This document shows, in pieces, positions 1-4,304 of a stretch of DNA of 7,371 nucleotides. This DNA comes from an uncultured Selenomonadales bacterium (lineage in GTDB: Bacteria > Bacillota > Negativicutes > Selenomonadales > Selenomonadaceae). Position numbers and translations under genes: made by a program. Position 1 is the stretch's first letter. Every line of letters starts with the position of its first letter. The stretch covers positions 1 to 7,371 of the forward strand of contig CALGGV010000046.1 of the NCBI GenBank assembly GCA_937915725.1, written 5' to 3'. Below the pieces are notes generated by a model, which did no database searches, was not told where the DNA came from, and saw nothing but the letters and a program-made list of their open reading frames with translations.

Positions 1-1
1 A

Positions 2-847
2 CAAATAACTTCGCAAGCTATAGTTGAATTTTTGCGTATTGGAATACCTGTAACGTGGATTTCAAGCACACAAAAATTTTACGGTCGCTTGGAATCAATG
101 TCGAATGTCAACGTAGCACGTCAAGCGCGCCAGATAAAATTGCAAGACTCAAAATTTTATTTGGCAATGGCGCAAAAAATCATAGAAACAAAAATACATA
201 ACCAACAAGTTATCCTGCGAAGATATAACAGGCGCAAAAATTCAGACAATGTACAGAAAAATATTCGTGCAATGGAAACAATTTCAAAATTTATCCCCAA
301 AACTATCCTTATTAATAGAATAATGGGCTATGAAGGTGTAGCCGCCAAAAATTATTTTTCTGCACTCGGTGAAATGGTTTCAAAAGAATTTTCCTTTGAA
401 AAACGCACGCGCCGCCCGCCGCGTGATATGTTCAATTCTATGTTAAGTTTCGGTTATTCGTTGCTAATGTCAGAAGTCCATACAGCAATAAATAATTCCG
501 GCTTACACCCGTATTTTGGATTTATGCACGCTATGAAAGAACATCACCCAACTTTAGCATCAGATTTAATGGAAGAATGGCGACCAGTTTTGATAGATTC
601 AATGGTAATGTCACTTGTCAATCACAACGAAATAAAACAAAATTGTTTTGAATCGGAAAAAATTGACGGAATATATTTAAATTCAACGGGACAAAAAATT
701 TTTCTCAATGCTTACGAAAAAAAACTTCAAACTATATCGGAAAATAAATATTCGTATCGTCATTCTCTAAGAATGCAAGCTGAAAGTTACGCAAGAGCTT
801 TAATGGCAGGGGATGTGAAAAAATATGAGCCCTTCAAAATACGTTGA
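2..847 (+). CDS. cas1: CRISPR-associated endonuclease Cas1, 5' end outside window
   Basis: This is the metal-dependent integrase that, with Cas2, inserts new spacers into a CRISPR array. The frame is open through the left edge; residues before the TTG at 32 (reading QITSQAIVEFL, then RIGIPVTWIS) match the usual Cas1 beta-domain run-up, so that TTG is not the start. Visible: 281 codons of a family usually about 300-340 aa. The N-domain shows FYGRLES and NVARQ. The catalytic domain has the three expected metal ligands: Glu in GYEGVAAKNYF (codon 332), His in PYFGFMH (codon 527) and Asp in ASDLMEEWRP (codon 563). All are intact and no internal stop interrupts the frame, so the protein is probably functional. 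Its last 23 nt overlap cas2, which suggests translational coupling. The NVARQ-type N-domain resembles, from memory, Cas1 proteins linked to reverse transcriptases; that is an impression, not a search result. Confidence 0.95.
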   Translation, partial: QITSQAIVEFLRIGIPVTWISSTQKFYGRLESMSNVNVARQARQIKLQDSKFYLAMAQKIIETKIHNQQVILRRYNRRKNSDNVQKNIRAMETISKFIPKTILINRIMGYEGVAAKNYFSALGEMVSKEFSFEKRTRRPPRDMFNSMLSFGYSLLMSEVHTAINNSGLHPYFGFMHAMKEHHPTLASDLMEEWRPVLIDSMVMSLVNHNEIKQNCFESEKIDGIYLNSTGQKIFLNAYEKKLQTISENKYSYRHSLRMQAESYARALMAGDVKKYEPFKIR

Positions 848-1145
848 AAATAATATCCTATCTCGTGAAGAAAAAATTTATACGGTGCTGATAATCTACG
901 ACATAATCGACAACAAACGCAGAAATCGTATGGCAAAATTTTTGGAAGGTTACGGCGTTAGAGTTCAGAAATCTGCATTTGAAGTACAATTAACCAAAAA
1001 GCGTTGCGATATTATGTTGAAACGTGCGGAAAAAATCATTGACGTTGAAAAAGATTCACTAAGGACATATCTTTTGCCAAACAAAACAAATATTTATTCA
1101 TGTGGAATTGAAACAGATTATCCGCAAAATGTTATCATAGTTTAG
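825..1145 (+). CDS. cas2: CRISPR-associated protein Cas2
   Basis: Small ferredoxin-fold partner of Cas1; the Cas2 dimer bridges two Cas1 dimers in the spacer-integration complex. The family signature is clear: first beta strand VLIIYDI (residues 21-27) with the conserved Asp26, a basic helix NKRRNRMAKFLEGYG, then RVQKSAFEV (46-54), which corresponds to the usual RVQ-S-FE strand. At 106 aa it is slightly long, because about 17 residues precede the first strand. ATG 825 is preceded by AGGGGA at 808-813, 11 nt away, a little far but usable; the 23-nt overlap with cas1 supports coupled translation. Only 5 nt separate its stop from the first in-frame ATG of the reverse transcriptase, so the three genes form one operon. 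No sign of decay. Confidence 0.93.
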   Translation: MSPSKYVENNILSREEKIYTVLIIYDIIDNKRRNRMAKFLEGYGVRVQKSAFEVQLTKKRCDIMLKRAEKIIDVEKDSLRTYLLPNKTNIYSCGIETDYPQNVIIV

Positions 1146-1155
1146 TTTTTATGGC

Positions 1156-1160
1156 GGAGG
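1156..1160 (+). promoter_or_regulatory. Shine-Dalgarno that decides the RT start
   Basis: GGAGG lies 8 nt before ATG 1169. The earlier in-frame ATG at 1151 has only T-rich sequence before it and no purine-rich site, and it would place this GGAGG inside the coding region. The start at 1169 is therefore preferred. The upstream ATG remains possible if the RT is translated by reinitiation after the cas2 stop. Confidence 0.6.
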
Positions 1161-1168
1161 CGGTTGGA

Positions 1169-2644
1169 ATGGCGCAAAAAAATTTTAAAGTCGAAAGAGT
1201 TTACGATATGTCAGATACTTTCAAAAGATTATACGCGCAAGGGCAAAGCGGCAAAATTTTTAATGATTTATACGGCTTAATTGTCAAAGAGAGTAACATT
1301 TTGCTGGCCATGAAAAATATCAAACTAAGTATCAATCGCAACACTAAAGGAGTTGACGGAAAAACTATTTCATACTATGAAAAAATATCTGATGAAAAAA
1401 TTATTCAGCTTGTAAAACGACGATTCAATAATTTTAAACCAATGAAAATTCGGCGTATCTTTATTCCTAAGGATAACGGTACCAGACGAAATTTGGGAGT
1501 ACTGACATTTGAAGACAGATTGATTCAACAATGTATTCGGCAAGTATTGGAGCCGGTTTGTGAATCAAAATTTCATCCCAACAGTTTCGGATTTAGGACG
1601 CTCCGTTCAACAAGACACGCCGTTAATAAAATGATACTCTTAATGCAAATGTCAAAGTACGATTATTGCGTTGACATTGATATAAAAGATTTTTTCGACA
1701 GCGTAAATCATGAGGTTTTAATAAATCAGATTTATAATCTCGGCTTTCACGATAAAAAACTTTTGGCGATTATTTCAAAAATGCTTAAAGCCAATGTTGA
1801 AGGCGAAGGTATTAAAAAATTTGGACTGATTCAAGGCGGTGTTCTTTCACCGTTGCTAAGTAATATTGTTCTTAATGAGCTTGATTGGTGGATAAATTCT
1901 CAATGTAAAATGACAAGTCAAGCTCCGACGGAAAACAAAATTTATTTTGTAAGATATGCAGACGATTTTAAAATTTTGTGCAAAACTTTTTCAGACGCTT
2001 TCAAAATTTTTAATACTGTCAAAGTGTGGCTGAAAGAAAATTTGAAACTGGATATTTCAAGCGAAAAATCAAAAATCTTAAATCTCAAAACTCAAGGCTC
2101 GGAATTTTTGGGATTCAAAGTAAAAGCAACAATAAAAAATAATGCATACGTTGTAGAAAGTCATATATCTGACAGTAACAAATTGAGAATCAAAAATAAA
2201 TTGTGCAAGATCATTTCAAGAATAAACAAAGATGGAAAAAACTCCGAAAAAGTTTTACAAGATTTCAATCGACAAATTATTATTGCGCACAGATATTATC
2301 AAGCGGCAAGTCACGTCCGGCAGGATTTTCTTTCAATCAGTAAACAATTTCAAAGTTTATTGGACAGTAAACTAAAAAATATTGCGCAGAAAGTCTCGTT
2401 TTTACCTGCGCCAAATATTATGACGTACAAAATTAATGACACGGTTTTAATTCCGATTGAGTATATAATCAAAAAATCTGATGCCGTTAAATTTTCCAAA
2501 ACTTCTATGAAAAAGTTCCATTTCAATGAGAAAACTTCCCAAAACTTACAGTTAGATAAAAAAAGCGATGGCGGATTAATACAAAATATAAAAAAATCTG
2601 TCAGTGATTTCTTTCTTAAGTTAAGTGTATCGTGGCAAGTTTAA
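1169..2644 (+). CDS. CRISPR-associated group II intron-like reverse transcriptase
   Basis: RNA-dependent DNA polymerase, probably converting RNA into cDNA for spacer uptake by the adjacent Cas1-Cas2. Numbering from ATG 1169 (491 aa; the start at 1151 would give 497): RT0/RT1 region with NTKGVDG and IFIPKDNGTRRNLGV (97-111); RT2 PNSFGFR (137-143); RT3 VDIDIKDFFD with catalytic Asp171; RT4 QGGVLSPLL (222-230); RT5 YADD (263-266) with the catalytic Asp pair; RT6/7 FLGFK (313-317); then a thumb/maturase-like helix region with HRYYQAASH. All catalytic residues are present. I see no HNH endonuclease, and the last about 90 residues are lysine-rich and unassigned. There is no group II intron RNA before (5 nt from cas2) or after (a terminator instead of domain V), so this is a domesticated cas-operon gene. 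The QGG motif argues against a diversity-generating-retroelement RT. Established: RT-Cas1/Cas2 modules acquire spacers from RNA. Inference: this one does too. Confidence 0.9.
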   Translation: MAQKNFKVERVYDMSDTFKRLYAQGQSGKIFNDLYGLIVKESNILLAMKNIKLSINRNTKGVDGKTISYYEKISDEKIIQLVKRRFNNFKPMKIRRIFIPKDNGTRRNLGVLTFEDRLIQQCIRQVLEPVCESKFHPNSFGFRTLRSTRHAVNKMILLMQMSKYDYCVDIDIKDFFDSVNHEVLINQIYNLGFHDKKLLAIISKMLKANVEGEGIKKFGLIQGGVLSPLLSNIVLNELDWWINSQCKMTSQAPTENKIYFVRYADDFKILCKTFSDAFKIFNTVKVWLKENLKLDISSEKSKILNLKTQGSEFLGFKVKATIKNNAYVVESHISDSNKLRIKNKLCKIISRINKDGKNSEKVLQDFNRQIIIAHRYYQAASHVRQDFLSISKQFQSLLDSKLKNIAQKVSFLPAPNIMTYKINDTVLIPIEYIIKKSDAVKFSKTSMKKFHFNEKTSQNLQLDKKSDGGLIQNIKKSVSDFFLKLSVSWQV

Positions 2645-2662
2645 AAAATCGTTTCTAATATT

Positions 2663-2691
2663 GCACGCCGTTTAAGCGGCTTTTTTTGTGC
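2663..2691 (+). terminator. Rho-independent terminator of the cas1-cas2-RT operon
   Basis: GCCG (2667-2670) pairs with CGGC (2677-2680) around a short TTTAAG loop, followed directly by seven T. An outer GCAC/GTGC pair (2663-2666 with 2688-2691) flanks it. It begins 19 nt after the RT stop, which fits the 3' end of the adaptation operon and argues against an intron 3' end here. Confidence 0.75.
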
Positions 2692-2726
2692 AGAAATATA
2701 TTTGGGCTTATTGAAAAGATTTTTAC

Positions 2727-2734
2727 AAAGGAGG
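2727..2734 (+). promoter_or_regulatory. Strong Shine-Dalgarno before the broken Cas10-like gene
   Basis: AAAGGAGG lies 7 nt before ATG 2742, an almost perfect ribosome site. It now leads into only 20 codons before stops, so a good start signal has survived while the gene behind it has decayed. No convincing promoter was seen between the terminator and this site. Confidence 0.65.
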
Positions 2735-2741
2735 TTGGAAT

Positions 2742-3278
2742 ATGGCTATAGAAAAATTTAACGTTTTAATGAAGTTCCTGAAAAATGAAACTTTACCGAT
2801 ATGATAGCGATGACGTAACTTTCATTTATTCCGCAAATATGGCAATTCTTTTTACAAAAAAAACTTTAATGGAAAATTTGAACACAGAAACGCCGGAAAA
2901 TTTGTCTGAACACTTGACCAAAGACAAATGCATTTTGGCGCGGAAATTGCAATTTTACTAACGGCTTATCCATTTTTCAGAGACTACGAATTAGCCGAGC
3001 AACTTTGCGACGCCGCCAAAGAATCTATGTGCGCTGAAAAAAATCCTTCAAGTTGGTTAGATTGTGTAATTTTGCACGGCGAACAAGTCCCAACACTTGA
3101 ACAAATCAGAAGTCTTTTTCAAGACAATCTGAAAAATATTTACATTGGCGACAAAAAACTTTTCTATGTTATGACAGATACAAGAAATGCAAAATTGCCA
3201 TATGAAAAGCAAAAATTTTTGTCAGTTGGTAAAACACTTTTTAGCGAAATTGATTTTGATGAATCAAAATCTCTTTAG
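2742..3278 (+). pseudogene. Decayed Cas10/Cmr2-like palm-domain protein
   Basis: Remnant of a type III-like Cas10/Cmr2 second palm domain, spread over two frames. Frame one (2742-2804) reads MAIEKFNVLMKFLKNETLPI and then stops. A second frame (2785-2961) gives YDSDDVTFIYSANMAIL, where intact relatives have GGDD followed by VTF. The first frame resumes from about 2928 with FGAEIAILLTAYPFFRDYE, LAEQLCDAAK and SSWLDCVILHGE, which resemble the family's AGIAIV--YP--RAYELAEQLC-SAK and SS-DF-V--GE segments. Joined, the pieces keep the expected order. An intact protein would be several times longer: the whole first half, with the first palm domain, is missing. The metal-binding GGDD has become DSDD, so no cyclase activity is expected. 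The family call rests on remembered motifs, not a search; a related non-CRISPR palm-domain protein is possible. Its neighbour downstream is a broken RAMP gene of matching type. Confidence 0.6.
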
Positions 3279-3318
3279 TGGGCTCGGAAAATTTTGGCGT
3301 TGAAAGGTAATAATAACA

Positions 3319-4001
3319 ATGGCTGGCGCGAAAATTAGTTTTAAAACCACCGTTAATGATTGTCTAAGGCGTGGGTGAAATGGCTGATAACTTCAAAGAT
3401 ACTTACTTACTTTGAAAAATCAAGTGGGCGTGCCTTTTATACTTGGAACTTCAATTTTCGGCGACAAGGATAATTTTCAAAGTGCGATTCAAATTGAAGA
3501 AGTTAAATTTTCTAAAGTCAAAATAATTTATTGTGACGGCGTAAAAATTGAACAAATAAAAAATATCCTTACCGAAATTTTGGGCAAACTTAAAAACAGC
3601 ATAAAGTTAGGCGCGTTGACTGCAAAAGATTTTGGATTTGCGGCGGGTAAAACTCTGCTTGAAAAAAATTTCCCTGCAAAAAATATTGTTGTTGACAGCG
3701 ATACTTTCATTGTTGATGCAGATTTTTCTTTCAATTCGTCATTAATTGTTTGAGATTATGACGTTGACTACGGCAACCGTAATTAAAAATTTTGTTCTGT
3801 GGGTATGAAAAACCCTAAAGATTTTGTTGTAGTCGGCACAAGTTTAAAAGGAATTTTCCGCTACTGCGCAAGTATATTTTGCGTAAATTTGGGTGTAGCA
3901 AAGAATCCTTGATTGAATTAATGGGCGATTCAGCTAAAGTTATTGCGTTTGCAAGCGGCGTTTTACCGTTTTGGCGTCCGACAACTAAAAGCAATTCTTG
4001 A
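3319..4001 (+). pseudogene. Decayed two-domain RAMP (Cas7/Csm3-like) protein
   Basis: Remnant of a RAMP-superfamily crRNA-binding protein of a type III effector. ATG 3319 with GAAAGG upstream opens MAGAKISFKTTVNDCL, a first beta strand, and stops at 3376. A second frame (3380-3415) gives MADNFKDTYLL. The first frame resumes at 3412-3753 with GVPFILGTSIFG (usual form IPG-S-G), SAIQIEEV and the glycine loop LGALTAKDFGFAAG (usual form LG-KT--GFG). After the TGA at 3751 the same frame continues with DYDVDYG. Past the TAA at 3784 it reads DFVVVGTSLKGIFRY, a clear second-domain GTSLKG motif. A further shift near 3866 gives RKYILRKFGCSKESLIELMG. At least two in-frame stops and three frame changes make it dead. 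RAMP similarity ends about 3932; the rest of the interval up to the 4001 stop is not recognisable and overlaps the minus-strand fragment. Internal deletions are likely, since the first domain is short. The call rests on motif memory. Confidence 0.6.
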
Positions 4002-4084
4002 TATTTCCGCACGTATTTTTGAAATTCGTTATAATCGTCAATAATCCATTGGTTGTACGAAGAATTTTCTAAGATAAAAAAATG
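3930..4084 (-). pseudogene. Possible remnant of a phage terminase-like ATPase
   Basis: Read on the minus strand from a stop at 4087-4085, the frame gives NEFQKYVRKYQ, then ELLLVVGRQNGKTPLANAI. The form VVGRQNGKT, a hydrophobic strand running into R-x-N-G-K-T, resembles the Walker A of phage large terminase subunits (usually V-A-R-K-N-G-K-S/T), and a preceding RKYQE helix is also usual there. Only about 50 residues fit, against some 400-600 in a real terminase, and beyond about 3930 the frame is simply the reverse of the RAMP remnant. No start with a ribosome site belongs to it. It may be chance; it is listed because the motif is good and because the plus-strand RAMP similarity stops at the same point. 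Confidence 0.27.
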
Positions 4085-4121
4085 CTAACTTTCAGTTGGG
4101 TACAATCAAGTATAAAGTTAG
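4075..4121 (-). terminator. Minus-strand hairpin with T-run
   Basis: CTAACTTT (4085-4092) and AAAGTTAG (4114-4121) are perfect 8-base inverted repeats separated by 21 nt. On the minus strand the stem is followed after two bases by seven T (4081-4075), the layout of a rho-independent terminator. The stem has only two G-C pairs, so it is weak. It begins 1 nt after the stop of the 21-codon minus-strand ORF, which makes a terminator or attenuator role for that ORF plausible but unproven. Confidence 0.35.
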
Positions 4122-4122
4122 T

Positions 4123-4188
4123 TTAATTTGGCGTAGTTACAAGATAAAAGATACCATTAAAAGTTGCGCCTTCCAAAATTTCTATCAT
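4123..4188 (-). CDS. Possible 21-residue peptide ORF
   Basis: A short minus-strand ORF starts at ATG (4188-4186) behind AGAGGAGA (4203-4196), a strong Shine-Dalgarno with 7-nt spacing. It encodes 21 residues beginning MIEILEGATFNGI and ends at TAA. A hairpin plus T-run follows directly. The composition is mildly hydrophobic but shows no membrane helix or signal peptide, and I recognise no family. Three readings are open: the first codons of a larger gene whose body was lost, a leader peptide with an attenuator, or chance. The ribosome site is the only strong evidence. It lies divergently from mutL, whose -35 box starts about 45 nt away. Confidence 0.3.
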   Translation of the reverse strand: MIEILEGATFNGIFYLVTTPN

Positions 4189-4248
4189 TAGAATGTCTCC
4201 TCTTCAATGAATTTTAATAATACGTGAATCGCCGCCACATTAAATTTA

Positions 4249-4277
4249 TAGACAATGAACGAATTTTGAATTATACT
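4249..4277 (+). promoter_or_regulatory. Sigma-70/sigma-A type promoter of mutL
   Basis: TAGACA (4249-4254) and TATACT (4272-4277) are separated by exactly 17 nt; each matches the consensus at five of six positions. Transcription would begin near 4284, giving a leader of about 20 nt before the mutL ribosome site and start. This makes mutL transcription independent of the decayed cas region upstream. Confidence 0.7.
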
Positions 4278-4304
4278 TTATGAAATAAATTTGAAAGGGG
4301 AAAT

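Noticed and set aside
32..34. TTG at 32 as the cas1 start
   Set aside because: The frame stays open to the left edge and encodes residues expected upstream in Cas1, so the true start lies outside the window.
1169..2644. Diversity-generating retroelement or retron RT
   Set aside because: RT4 reads QGGVLSP, the group II type, not the SQ-containing motif of DGR RTs. No template/variable repeat pair, accessory Avd-like gene or msr/msd-like structured RNA is visible.
1146..2691. Mobile group II intron around the RT
   Set aside because: The RT begins within 5-23 nt of the cas2 stop, leaving no room for intron domains I-III. A terminator follows instead of a domain V/VI hairpin, and there is no HNH domain.
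3528..3734. Minus-strand ORF of 68 codons
   Set aside because: It is the reverse of the first RAMP domain remnant, has no ribosome site and no recognisable motif.
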